Position numbers and translations under genes: made by a program
Part shown: piece by piece, positions 1-7,564 of the stretch
How positions within the stretch are numbered: position 1 is the stretch's first letter
Layout: every line of letters begins with the position of its first letter
The notes under the pieces: generated by a model
What the model was told of the DNA's origin: nothing
The model's database searches: none
Seen by the model: the letters and a program-made list of their open reading frames with translations, nothing else
From: Oribacterium sp. P6A1
GTDB taxonomy: Bacteria > Bacillota > Clostridia > Lachnospirales > Lachnospiraceae
Length of the DNA: 64,000 nucleotides
Direction: 5' to 3'
Assembly: GCF_000702885.1 (NCBI RefSeq)
Contig: NZ_JNKO01000001.1
Location: 1-64,000 of the forward strand

Positions 1-306
1 TTTATGTTTAGACCAGTCTTTAATAGCCGTAAAGAATGACTTCCAGTCCTTTTCCAATAAACGAAGGATTTGTTGAGCCGACTGAGCGGTAGGCATCTGT
101 TTGTAATCATCAAATTCAAGATCTGCTTTTAACAGCTTATCCATATCTCCGTACCGAAGCCATTTATCATTTTTGACAAATTCGCTACGGACTAGATAGT
201 TTGCATGATTATAGAGATTCTTTGATTTATGGGTAAAGTCACAGAACATTGAGTAGAACGGACTATTATGTTTTATCAGATGTTTCTCTACTCTCTGAGC
301 TATCAT
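1..306 (-). CDS. tnpB: TnpB-type (IS605 OrfB family) RNA-guided endonuclease, N-terminal part only
   Basis: The reading frame is open from an ATG at 304-306 to the left edge, giving 102 residues; the C-terminal nuclease part lies outside the window. The N-terminus has the look of the IS200/IS605 and IS1341 TnpB family: a helix-turn-helix-like start with KSKNLYNHANYLVR, then WLRYGDMDKLLK, then QSAQQILRLLEKDWKSFF, all typical of its first 100 residues. In this family the protein is a transposon-encoded nuclease guided by an RNA from the element's end. A GGGGGG stretch seven bases upstream of the ATG serves as ribosome binding site. The element's boundary on this side must fall between this start and the peptide gene at 384-536. 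No tnpA is visible. Whether the full gene is intact cannot be judged. Confidence 0.82.
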   Translation of the reverse strand, partial: MIAQRVEKHLIKHNSPFYSMFCDFTHKSKNLYNHANYLVRSEFVKNDKWLRYGDMDKLLKADLEFDDYKQMPTAQSAQQILRLLEKDWKSFFTAIKDWSKHK

Positions 307-383
307 CTTCTTCTACCCCCCAAAAATAGCCACAACATTGAATATAAAAAATCTTATATATTTATAATCATTCTTTATTGTAA

Positions 384-536
384 TTAGTGACTATACGCAC
401 CAAACTGTGGATATTCTGCTAAAAGAACTTGATCACCAACTTTGTATTTTGGAGTTGGTGCATTCGCCTCGCTGACACCGCCAGATACCTTAGCCATCAT
501 ATCATCATTAAGTTCTATGTTCTTATTCTCTGACAT
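384..536 (-). CDS. Short double-glycine leader peptide (50 aa), possibly truncated
   Basis: Fifty codons starting at ATG 534-536, with a strong GGAGG site nine bases upstream. Residues 1-20 form a bacteriocin-type leader ending in VSGG. Fifteen of these 20 positions are identical to the leader of the neighbour at 570-836. Leaders of this kind are known to be cut after GG by C39-peptidase ABC exporters. The 30-residue remainder has no cysteine, so thioether-type modification is unlikely. It contains YKVGDQVLLAEYPQFG, which resembles the first strand of a small SH3-like barrel and then stops abruptly. The tnpB element starts about 80 bases downstream, so the gene may have lost its 3' end to that insertion; this is inference. 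No exporter or immunity gene is visible in the window. Confidence 0.72.
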   Translation of the reverse strand: MSENKNIELNDDMMAKVSGGVSEANAPTPKYKVGDQVLLAEYPQFGAYSH

Positions 537-569
537 ATCTGTTTCCTCCTTGTTGTGTTGTTCTTCTCA

Positions 570-836
570 TCAAAGGAATTGAATAATCTCCCATTTGGCT
601 TGTCCTATTAGTTCAACTTTCACCCTTGTACCCGGCTCCAGCAGCTTTCCGATTGCCCAATAGTGAGCGCTTATATCTCGCCCGTCATCCGCATGTACCT
701 TGTAAATCGTCGGATCTCCTGAAACACCAGGGCCAACTACTGTTCCTATTGCAGTACGTCCTCTTTCTTCAGCATTACCACCCGTAGCATTCGCCATCAT
801 CTTATCATTAAGTTCCATGTTCTTATTCTCTGACAT
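570..836 (-). CDS. Double-glycine leader peptide/protein (88 aa)
   Basis: Eighty-eight codons with a GGAGG site nine bases upstream of the ATG. Residues 1-20 are a leader ending in ATGG that matches the leader of the gene 33 bases downstream at 15 of 20 positions, while the rest of the two proteins is unrelated. This is the usual pattern in families of peptides sharing one exporter/protease. The presumed mature part (68 residues) starts with a polar NAEERGR stretch. It then has a beta-rich, glycine-containing sequence (GTVVGPGVSG, RVKVELIG, WEIIQFL) that suggests a small folded barrel rather than an unstructured bacteriocin. It has no cysteine. Family and function are not recognised; secretion is inferred from the leader alone. 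Confidence 0.75.
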   Translation of the reverse strand: MSENKNMELNDKMMANATGGNAEERGRTAIGTVVGPGVSGDPTIYKVHADDGRDISAHYWAIGKLLEPGTRVKVELIGQAKWEIIQFL

Positions 837-914
837 TTTCTTATCCTCCTGTCTTAGTCGAAATTTTTTAGGAATCTTTCTAATTCCTTTTGTTCACGTT
901 TTTTTGATAGATAA

Positions 915-943
915 ACTGTACCATTAATGCATTATTGGCACAA
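915..943 (-). promoter_or_regulatory. Candidate promoter of the double-glycine peptide genes
   Basis: On the minus strand, TTGTGC and TACAGT lie 17 bp apart, about 80 bases upstream of the 88-aa gene. The match to consensus is weak, as is common at promoters needing an activator. The direct repeats at 952-986 lie just upstream of the -35 box. Confidence 0.4.
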
Positions 944-951
944 TGATTCGC

Positions 952-986
952 GTCTATTCGGTAAATTTTAATGTCTATTTGGCAAA
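952..986 (-). promoter_or_regulatory. Pair of 14-bp direct repeats, 21 bp start to start (candidate activator site)
   Basis: On the plus strand the sequence GTCTATTYGGYAAA occurs at 952-965 and again at 973-986. The copies match at 12 of 14 positions and are spaced by exactly 21 bp, about two helical turns. The nearer copy ends eight bases before the candidate -35 box. Direct repeats with this spacing, next to the -35, are the known layout of LytTR response-regulator sites (AgrA, ComE, PlnC type) at bacteriocin promoters. The regulator itself is not in the window, so the assignment is inference. Confidence 0.45.
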
Positions 987-1017
987 AAACTCTGATTTTT
1001 GTGTTTTTTGTACATCA

Positions 1018-1060
1018 AAAAGAGGATGTGGAAATGATCTTTCATTTTCACATCCTCTTT
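1018..1060 (-). terminator. Intrinsic terminator upstream of the peptide unit
   Basis: A near-perfect 19-bp stem (AAAGAGGATGTG and its complement) with a short loop, followed by a T-run on the minus strand. No gene ends just upstream of it; it would insulate the peptide promoter from minus-strand readthrough. Confidence 0.7.
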
Positions 1061-1566
1061 AACTTAATAACTTAGTGACAGATACTTTTGACATTCATAT
1101 CAATTCATGAATCTAACTGCTTATAGAGACCGATTCACTGTTGAATACCATTAAGATAGTTCTGCATTGTTTGAATTTTCTTCTCATATCAATAATCCCT
1201 TCCAAATAACATATTGCACAGAAATGTGTGTTGCATATTATCCCAATAACTTATTTCGACAGGGATTACTAAAAAATATTCTATAATTTTAAGTATTAAA
1301 TATGAGGTAATTAATATTGTTGATACATAAAATTATTAAGTACGGAGAATAAGTTAGGATTTAAATAGTTTACATACAAAAAAACAGCGGCTCCCGAAGG
1401 AACCACTGTTCTGATGTAAAGATAAAGTCTTTGACATTACCTTTCATCCGCATCAGGCTGTTTTTTATATATCCTGAGTTTTACTATTCTATACCCTCTG
1501 CTTTAGCTGCGATTCCATATATTTCGTTTCATACTCAATCCCCTCAAATTGAAATAGAACAATATA
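1061..1566. other. Geneless AT-rich stretch
   Basis: No protein gene is supported. It holds the hairpin at 1383-1410. A nine-codon minus-strand ORF starts near 1513 behind GAGGGG; it may be translated but is too short to judge. Confidence 0.5.
1383..1410 (-). terminator. Intrinsic terminator, orphan
   Basis: A 12-bp stem with G-U pairs and a CGAA-type tetraloop, followed on the minus strand by seven T. Only a very short possible ORF lies upstream of it, so it appears to end a transcript starting near the palindrome at 1567-1580. Confidence 0.75.
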
Positions 1567-1580
1567 TGTAAGCGCTTACA
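1567..1580. promoter_or_regulatory. Perfect palindrome matching a CcpA/LacI-family operator
   Basis: TGTAAGCGCTTACA is a perfect 14-bp palindrome that fits the catabolite response (cre) consensus and related LacI-family sites. It has no obvious target gene: a short leader and the terminator at 1383-1410 lie on one side and the end of rnpB on the other. Confidence 0.5.
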
Positions 1581-1684
1581 ACTCACAAAAGTTATTATAA
1601 CATTAATAAATTAAATTTCAATAAAAACTTATAAAAAGTATTAAAATGGTTGGAATTGAGAGGGATTTGTTCGAAAATGAAAAA

Positions 1685-1720
1685 ACTGCCCCAAAGGAGT
1701 TAATCCTCCTTCAGGGCAGT
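1685..1720 (-). terminator. Intrinsic terminator of rnpB
   Basis: A strong stem made of ACTGCCC, GGAG and their partners, followed by six T on the minus strand, 16 bases after the end of the RNase P RNA. Confidence 0.85.
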
Positions 1721-1736
1721 CTCAAAATCTTAGGAT

Positions 1737-2080
1737 CGAGTATCGTAATAAGCCGGGTTATGTATCAAGTGGTCATCTATCTAGGGCGTATGTTGCCATA
1801 CGTCTCAATCAACCTACCCGGAAACTGACGAGCAGCCATATGTTTCCTATTTGGTCTTTCTTCGAATGGGGTTTATAATGCCGCTCCTGTCACCAGTCGC
1901 GCGGTAGTCTCTTACACTGCCGTTTCACCCTTACCGGCAAAAGCCGGCGGTCTGTTCTCTGTTACACTTTCCTGTGCGTCACCGCAACCTGCCGTTAGCA
2001 GGCATCCTGCTCTGTGAAGCCCGGACTTTCCTCTCCCAGCCGGTTTCCCTTATACTGGCAGCGACCACATCCGATACTCG
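1737..2080 (-). ncRNA. rnpB: RNase P RNA
   Basis: Catalytic RNA of RNase P, which trims tRNA 5' leaders. Read on the minus strand, the conserved GGAAAGTCCGGGC block is at 2019-2031. It is followed by the GGTAAGGGTGAAAC region, AGAGACTACCGC, and near the 3' end AACCCGGCTTATTACG. The ends were set by the P1 helix: CGAGTATCG at 2072-2080 pairs with CGATACTCG at 1737-1745. The resulting length of about 344 nt is within the bacterial range. It has its own promoter (2088-2116) and terminator (1685-1720). The type A/B class was not decided. Confidence 0.93.
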
Positions 2081-2087
2081 AACTAAA

Positions 2088-2116
2088 ATTGTACTATCAA
2101 TTCACAGATAATACAA
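2088..2116 (-). promoter_or_regulatory. Promoter of rnpB
   Basis: TTGTAT and TACAAT on the minus strand with a 17-bp spacer; the -10 box ends seven bases before the start of the P1 helix of rnpB, the expected start-site distance. Confidence 0.65.
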
Positions 2117-2177
2117 GTGCTTTTTCTTTTTGAAACCTGTGTATATTCTTTCTGAAACCTGCGTTACAGGCAATAAC

Positions 2178-3830
2178 CTAACCTACATCCAGGCAGCTTC
2201 CGCCGATGAACTCCCGCACGATGGAGGTTTGAGGAATGAGCTCCGGACTTATAGGAAGGATGTAATCCAGGAACTTGAGAAGACGTTTTGCTTCAACATG
2301 TTCCGGATCTCCTCTCTGTATCTGGAAAAGAAGCGGAGCTGCAAAAATCTTCAAAACCGGAAGCTCGTAAATCATGCTGGAGTTGACCATTACATCTGCG
2401 CTTTCCTGATACGGGAAGATATTTTTATCTTCTCCCTTTCTGACATTCTCCCACATGGCAATGGTGTTCTTTGCACTGTAGCCTCTTGTTCTGTTGTCAC
2501 GGACTATGCGGCGGAGAAGTCTTCCGTCTGTGGTGGCGATGCGGTTGTGGGCGTCAACATTAATCTGCGTAAGAGATGAAATGTATATCCTGTACTTGTC
2601 GTTATCGGACAGTGAGGAAGACATCTCATCATTCAGGCAGTGTATACCCTCGATTACCAGAACATCATTGGCACCGAGCTTGCAGAAATCCCCTTTATAC
2701 TCTCTCGTTCCTGTGAAGAAATTGTAGCGGGGAAGCTGGATGGTCTCGCCCTGAAGGAGCTTCAGCATATCGCTGTTGAACTGCTCTACGTCTACACACT
2801 TGATGGACTCGAAATCCTTGTTTCCGTTTTCATCAAGAGGCGCCAGGTCTCTGTCTCTGAAGTAATTGTCAACAGAGATTGGGTGAGGATTAAATCCCAG
2901 TGCCTTCAGCTGGATGCTGAGGCGTCTTGAAAATGTGGTCTTGCCGGAGCTTGAAGGTCCCGCTATCATAACCACCCTCTTGTTTTTCTCTGCGATATCC
3001 ATGGCGATGTTTCCGATGGTCTTTTCGAAAAGAGCTTCCTGCATAAGGATCAAGTCATCGGAATAACCGTTCATGATCATCTCATTCAGGGAACCGATAC
3101 TTGAACAGCCGATCTTTGAAGCCCACTTTGAGGATGTATGTTCTACTTCATACAGCTTGTTCTGAGGTACGAAAGCTGCCACCTTTTCAGGAGTGCTGCG
3201 GGTAGGAAGCATAAGAACAAAACCTTCACCGTAAGGAATAAGATCATAGTACTTTATATAGCTTGTGTTCAGCACCATGTAGCCGTAGAAATAATCAACA
3301 AAATTCCCCATGTAATAGAGGTTGACGCTTCCTGTCATTCTGAAGTGGAAAAGACGTTCCTTGCTGACCATTCCGTTTTCACGGAAAATCCTGATGGCCT
3401 CTCTGGTGCTGACAGACTTCTTGAGTATAGGAATGCTTTTTTCATGATACTCATCCATCCTGGCTTTTACTTTTTGAAGAAGTTCCGGTGTAGGTTTTAC
3501 TTCACCTCTAAGGTAACAGTAGTATCCGCCGCCCAATGTATAATCAACAACCACTCCGAAGTCCTTGACATCTTCGCAGACATTGTAGAAGGCTTTTAGC
3601 ATCATGAATATGGCGGATCTCTCATAGGTTGACTGACCTATCTTTTCCGTGCAGGTAATGAAATGAATCTCGCCGTCTCCAGGTACTGTATGATAAAGCT
3701 CATAAAGCATGTTGTTGTACCGTGCAAGCAGGATCTCATGCTCGTACAGAGGCTGAAAATGTCTGGCTACTTCAATAAAAGTTGTTCCTGTTGGAAATTC
3801 CTGTGTTTGTCCCTTTGCTGTGATTGTCAT
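2178..3830 (-). CDS. udk: Nucleoside (uridine) kinase with TGS and tRNA-synthetase-like N-terminal domains
   Basis: Protein of 550 residues. It starts with a TGS-like domain (MTITAKGQTQEF...), followed by a threonyl-tRNA-synthetase-like second domain. The C-terminal half is a P-loop uridine kinase/phosphoribulokinase domain with Walker A GPSSSGKTT near residues 291-299. The expected activity is ATP-dependent phosphorylation of uridine or cytidine in pyrimidine salvage; the role of the N-terminal domains is not established. The frame is open up to 3866, but the ATG at 3828-3830 was preferred because GGAG lies six bases upstream and homologues start there. A weak hairpin at about 2156-2170 may end the transcript. 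It is not in an obvious operon. Confidence 0.88.
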   Translation of the reverse strand: MTITAKGQTQEFPTGTTFIEVARHFQPLYEHEILLARYNNMLYELYHTVPGDGEIHFITCTEKIGQSTYERSAIFMMLKAFYNVCEDVKDFGVVVDYTLGGGYYCYLRGEVKPTPELLQKVKARMDEYHEKSIPILKKSVSTREAIRIFRENGMVSKERLFHFRMTGSVNLYYMGNFVDYFYGYMVLNTSYIKYYDLIPYGEGFVLMLPTRSTPEKVAAFVPQNKLYEVEHTSSKWASKIGCSSIGSLNEMIMNGYSDDLILMQEALFEKTIGNIAMDIAEKNKRVVMIAGPSSSGKTTFSRRLSIQLKALGFNPHPISVDNYFRDRDLAPLDENGNKDFESIKCVDVEQFNSDMLKLLQGETIQLPRYNFFTGTREYKGDFCKLGANDVLVIEGIHCLNDEMSSSLSDNDKYRIYISSLTQINVDAHNRIATTDGRLLRRIVRDNRTRGYSAKNTIAMWENVRKGEDKNIFPYQESADVMVNSSMIYELPVLKIFAAPLLFQIQRGDPEHVEAKRLLKFLDYILPISPELIPQTSIVREFIGGSCLDVG

Positions 3831-3954
3831 GTTGATCTCCATTCCGCCGCAAAAAACGCGGCACAAACAGTGATATTAAGTAAAATTTTCAGTATAAAAA
3901 GGTATCGTAGTAAGCTTCACATGACATGATCCCGAAAGTGGAAAACGGGGCTGT

Positions 3955-4827
3955 TTAAATATATTTTACCGGAAATCCGGTTTCATCCTTTATGATCTCC
4001 ACCTCGGGAAAAGATTCCGAAAGGAAACTGCACATGTGTTCCACAAATATATGCTCAAGACCATAGTGTCCTGCATCTATAAGGCTTATACCCTCTTCTG
4101 TAAGGTCAAGTCCTTCGTGATGCCCCATATCTCCGCTGATAAAAGCATCCACATGAAGCTTCATGACTTCCTTAAGTTCTCCTCTGCCGGAACCGGGACA
4201 GCAGGCGATGGTCCTGATGGGGGCTCCTGCATCATAGAATCCGACAAAAGGAAGATGGAATTTATCCTTCACGAGTTTTGCCAGTTCATCACAGGTCATG
4301 GTATGAGAAAGCTTTGCAACAAAACCGATACCATATTCATTTATATCGGCGATGTTTCCATCTGTATCAGTGTCAGGTTCCGGGGTGGGAAGCATTGAAC
4401 CGAAGGAACCGCCGTTTTCGGAGTCTTTAGGGGTGTATCCCGTAGCTTCCATAACAGAGAGCTTTTTAAGCCCCAGTGTTTCACAGACTATGTCTGCCAT
4501 ACCTCCCGGGCAGCTGTCATAGTTCGTGTGCATGGAGTAGACCGAAACATCATTCTGAATGAGGTCAAGAAGCTTCAGCCCCAGAGAGGACTCATCGTTT
4601 ATGGCCTTAATGCCTCTGAATATCACAGGATGATGCGTGACTATGAGATCACAGCCGGATTCAATGGCTTCGGTGACAGCCTCCTGTGTCGCATCAAGTG
4701 CCACATAGACCTTACTCACTTCCTTGTCGTTCCTGCCCACCAGAAGTCCCGGATTGTCCCAGTCACAGGCAGAAGCTTTAGGTGCAAGCTTATCAAGCCT
4801 CTCAACTATATCTCTTACTGTTATCAT
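3955..4827 (-). CDS. Nif3-like dinuclear metal centre protein
   Basis: A 290-residue member of the Nif3/YbgI/YqfO family, which forms toroidal hexamers binding two metal ions per subunit. Metal ligands visible are the THHP motif (His65, His66), His100 and Asp104 (HTNYDSCPGG), and a C-terminal GHYGLEH-E cluster. The length lies between short E. coli-type members and long Bacillus-type members that carry a PII-like insert. The ATG overlaps the TGA of trmK by four bases, so the two are translationally coupled. This pairing with trmK is common in Firmicutes. The biochemical role is not known; GTP cyclohydrolase-like annotations of this family are doubtful. Confidence 0.9.
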   Translation of the reverse strand: MITVRDIVERLDKLAPKASACDWDNPGLLVGRNDKEVSKVYVALDATQEAVTEAIESGCDLIVTHHPVIFRGIKAINDESSLGLKLLDLIQNDVSVYSMHTNYDSCPGGMADIVCETLGLKKLSVMEATGYTPKDSENGGSFGSMLPTPEPDTDTDGNIADINEYGIGFVAKLSHTMTCDELAKLVKDKFHLPFVGFYDAGAPIRTIACCPGSGRGELKEVMKLHVDAFISGDMGHHEGLDLTEEGISLIDAGHYGLEHIFVEHMCSFLSESFPEVEIIKDETGFPVKYI

Positions 4828-5570
4828 CTGTATGCCTCCAATGCCTTAAGACAAATCTCATAGGACTTTCTGACAGTCTCATTTGCGGTTTTTTCCAGGA
4901 TTCCCTCATATCGCAGTTTCTCTTTTTGAAGAAAGCTGAGAAGTGTCTCGTTTTTATCCCTAAGAAGGATACCGCCGTAGATGAAATCCTCATCATTTTT
5001 GTAGAAATCCAAAGTTTCATCCGGAGTAAAGCTGCCGGCTTTGCCCTGTGACAAAGAATCATCACAAGAGGGAAGCGTTTCATCAGGATTAGCTTTTGTT
5101 GTTTTTACGGGAACCGCAGTAATGATGGTATAGTACTTCTTTTCGTCAATCAGCATCTCTTCTTCTATGATGTTCATCCCGTTGTCTATCAGGAAATGAC
5201 GGAAGTGTTCGATGTCCGACTGAGGTGAAAGAACAAAACGGTTAAAATCCTGAAGCCGTCCGGTGAGGATTCTTTCCATCAAAAGTCCGCCCATGCCTGC
5301 GATGATGACAGTATCCGCTTCATGGGGTTTTACTTCCCTGAGCCCGTCACTGAGTCTTGTTTCTATTTTTTCAGACAGTCCCTCCCCTGCGATATTCTGT
5401 GCCGCGCTGTTTAAGGGGCCTTTGTTAATGTCACAGGCCAGGGCTCTTCTCACTTTCCCTGAACGCACCAGCTCTATGGACACATAGGCGTGGTCGCAGC
5501 CTATATCCGCAATGGTTTCAGAAGGAGGAACCATCTCTGCTATTTTTTTTAATCTGTACGGTAAATTCAT
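4824..5570 (-). CDS. trmK: tRNA (adenine-22-N1)-methyltransferase
   Basis: A 248-residue class I SAM-dependent methyltransferase of the TrmK/YqfN family, which methylates N1 of A22 in the D-loop region of some tRNAs. The SAM-binding motif IADIGCDHAYV lies at about residues 19-29, followed by the ACDIN acidic loop and a MGGLL motif. The C-terminal part is the helical extension typical of the family and contains a divergent Ser/Asp-rich stretch. It overlaps the Nif3-like gene by four bases. In many Clostridia rpoD is directly upstream; here only about 100 non-coding bases separate it from dnaG. Confidence 0.9.
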   Translation of the reverse strand: MNLPYRLKKIAEMVPPSETIADIGCDHAYVSIELVRSGKVRRALACDINKGPLNSAAQNIAGEGLSEKIETRLSDGLREVKPHEADTVIIAGMGGLLMERILTGRLQDFNRFVLSPQSDIEHFRHFLIDNGMNIIEEEMLIDEKKYYTIITAVPVKTTKANPDETLPSCDDSLSQGKAGSFTPDETLDFYKNDEDFIYGGILLRDKNETLLSFLQKEKLRYEGILEKTANETVRKSYEICLKALEAYR

Positions 5571-5673
5571 ATAATGTCATTCTGAATCTCCTGTTCCGGT
5601 GAATATCAAATACTTTGGAGATAAGGTTCTTATATCCATTCAGGATATCCCTATTCCGGAATAAGTGATTCTG

Positions 5674-7437
5674 TTAAAGCTTTAAATTCTGAAGATCCGA
5701 CTGCTGTTTGAAAAGCTCTGTCAGCATGTGGGGATCGATTTCATTTTCTATTTTTTTATTTAATGAGGTGAGTTTGATGTTTCGTATCACATCTTCCAGT
5801 CCACGTTTGAACTCATATTCATCGGTGTCATCTGAAAGCAGATTTCCGTTGAACATGCCGGCAACTTTTTCGTACTCCTCATCTGAGTCTCTGAAGCTGT
5901 CCAGAATCTCATTGGCAGGCGTCTCATTATAGACCATGGAGAGAACCTTCTGCATGGATGGGTCACTGAGATCCTCTGGGAAGATATACTCCCTGACCTT
6001 CGGAATGAGCTCTGGCTTTTCCTGAAGCCAGGTAATAAGCTGCTTCTCGGATTTCTGAAGAGCACTTTCCTTTTTCTTCACATTTTTCTTTTCCTGTGTG
6101 AAGCTGGTATGGTTGTAGATCTTTTCGTTTAGAGGCGAGTTATTTCTTTCGCGGAGATCCCCCATGTGATTAACCAGCTTACGGAGGCTGTCGTAATCTA
6201 TCATCTGTTCTCTGGCAACAGCCTTTATATAGTTCTCCCGCTCTATAGGCTCCTTTATCTCACTGAGCTTTGAAGCGACTTCATTTGTGTACTGTGTCAT
6301 GCCTGCAGGATCCGAAAGATCATAGTCCTGTTTCAGCACGTCTATAAGCCAGAGAAAACTGTTTTTGGCATTGTCTATGCGCTCCTGGAATTTATCAACA
6401 CCCATGGCCTTGATAAATTCATCAGGATCCTTGTAGGGACGCATATTAATGACCTTTGTGTTGATTCCTACTGCTTTCAGCATGGGCATGGCTCTTTTAG
6501 CGGCGTTAATACCGGCACCGTCCGAGTCATAGGTCAGGAGAATGTCGCTGACATAACGCTTGAGAAGTTTGCACTGCTGTTCTGTGAGGGCGGTTCCAAG
6601 GGATGCAACAGCATTGTTAAAGCCGGCCTGATGGAGCTGTATGACGTCCATATAACCCTCGCATAGAATGAAGAACTTTTTCCGGGATTTTTTGGCATAA
6701 CAAAGACCGAAAAGATTTCTTGATTTGTCAAAGAGTCTTGTTTCCGGACTGTTCAGGTATTTCGGCTCTCCATCTCCCAGGACACGTCCTCCGAAACCGA
6801 TGACACGGTTGTTGGCATCCATGATAGGAAACATGACACGGTTGAAGAATTTGTCATAGATACCCTTTTCAGAAAAGGTTATGAGTCCGGAATCATGGAG
6901 AATGTTGTCATCGAAACCTGCATTCTTCAGGTACTGATACAATCCGTCCCTTGTCTGGTCGGCGTAGCCCAGTCCCCATGCCCGAAGAGTCTCGTCACTC
7001 AGTTCACGTTTCTTAAAATAGTTCATGCCGTTCTGACCCACAGGGTTTCTCAGAGCGTTGAAAAAATAAACTGCCGCTTTTTTATTTATATCAAGCAGCT
7101 TGATTCGAAGATCCGTATCCTTTTTCTGTTCGGCGCTTTGTTCTATCTCCGGGAGCTTGTAGCCTACATCATCGGCTATTTTTTTTACGGCCTCGGGAAA
7201 GGTCAGGTTCTCATATTCCATGGTGAACTTAATGACATCTCCACCCTTTCCGCAGCCGAAGCAGTGAAAGATCTGCATACGGGGATTTACGGAAAATGAG
7301 GCTGTCTTTTCTCCGTGAAAGGGACACAGACCGAAATAGTTGGCTCCCTTTTTTTTCAGATTTACATACTGCCCGATGACATCAACTATGTCAGCCCGGG
7401 ATCTTAATTCTTGAACTGTCTCTTCAGGATAAAACAA
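5674..7437 (-). CDS. dnaG: DNA primase
   Basis: A 587-residue primase that makes RNA primers at the replication fork. The N-terminal CHC2-type zinc ribbon has Cys38, His41, Cys59 and Cys62. The catalytic TOPRIM domain has EGYMDV at 260-265 and DSDGAG at 304-309. The C-terminal part is the helicase-interacting region and is low in similarity, as usual. The gene lies between dgt and trmK, the standard clostridial setting, but rpoD is missing from this cluster. Confidence 0.96.
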   Translation of the reverse strand: MFYPEETVQELRSRADIVDVIGQYVNLKKKGANYFGLCPFHGEKTASFSVNPRMQIFHCFGCGKGGDVIKFTMEYENLTFPEAVKKIADDVGYKLPEIEQSAEQKKDTDLRIKLLDINKKAAVYFFNALRNPVGQNGMNYFKKRELSDETLRAWGLGYADQTRDGLYQYLKNAGFDDNILHDSGLITFSEKGIYDKFFNRVMFPIMDANNRVIGFGGRVLGDGEPKYLNSPETRLFDKSRNLFGLCYAKKSRKKFFILCEGYMDVIQLHQAGFNNAVASLGTALTEQQCKLLKRYVSDILLTYDSDGAGINAAKRAMPMLKAVGINTKVINMRPYKDPDEFIKAMGVDKFQERIDNAKNSFLWLIDVLKQDYDLSDPAGMTQYTNEVASKLSEIKEPIERENYIKAVAREQMIDYDSLRKLVNHMGDLRERNNSPLNEKIYNHTSFTQEKKNVKKKESALQKSEKQLITWLQEKPELIPKVREYIFPEDLSDPSMQKVLSMVYNETPANEILDSFRDSDEEYEKVAGMFNGNLLSDDTDEYEFKRGLEDVIRNIKLTSLNKKIENEIDPHMLTELFKQQSDLQNLKL

Positions 7438-7564
7438 TGTGGTACTCTCCAGTTTGTTTACAAATATGAGGTATTGAGTATTTCAAATGATGGCAAAGCA
7501 CATAGTTGTGTGCCATGCATCCCATAAGGACCTACCCAATAAAATTCCGGAAGATCCATATGAA

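Noticed and set aside
384-836. Lanthipeptide or other thioether precursor genes
   Set aside because: Neither product contains cysteine and no modifying enzyme is in the window.
1646-1828. Plus-strand ORF of 60 codons
   Set aside because: It covers the rnpB terminator and the 3' part of rnpB and has no ribosome binding site.
2130-3929. Several plus-strand ORFs of 77-153 codons
   Set aside because: They lie opposite the well-conserved nucleoside kinase gene and have no homology or start signals.
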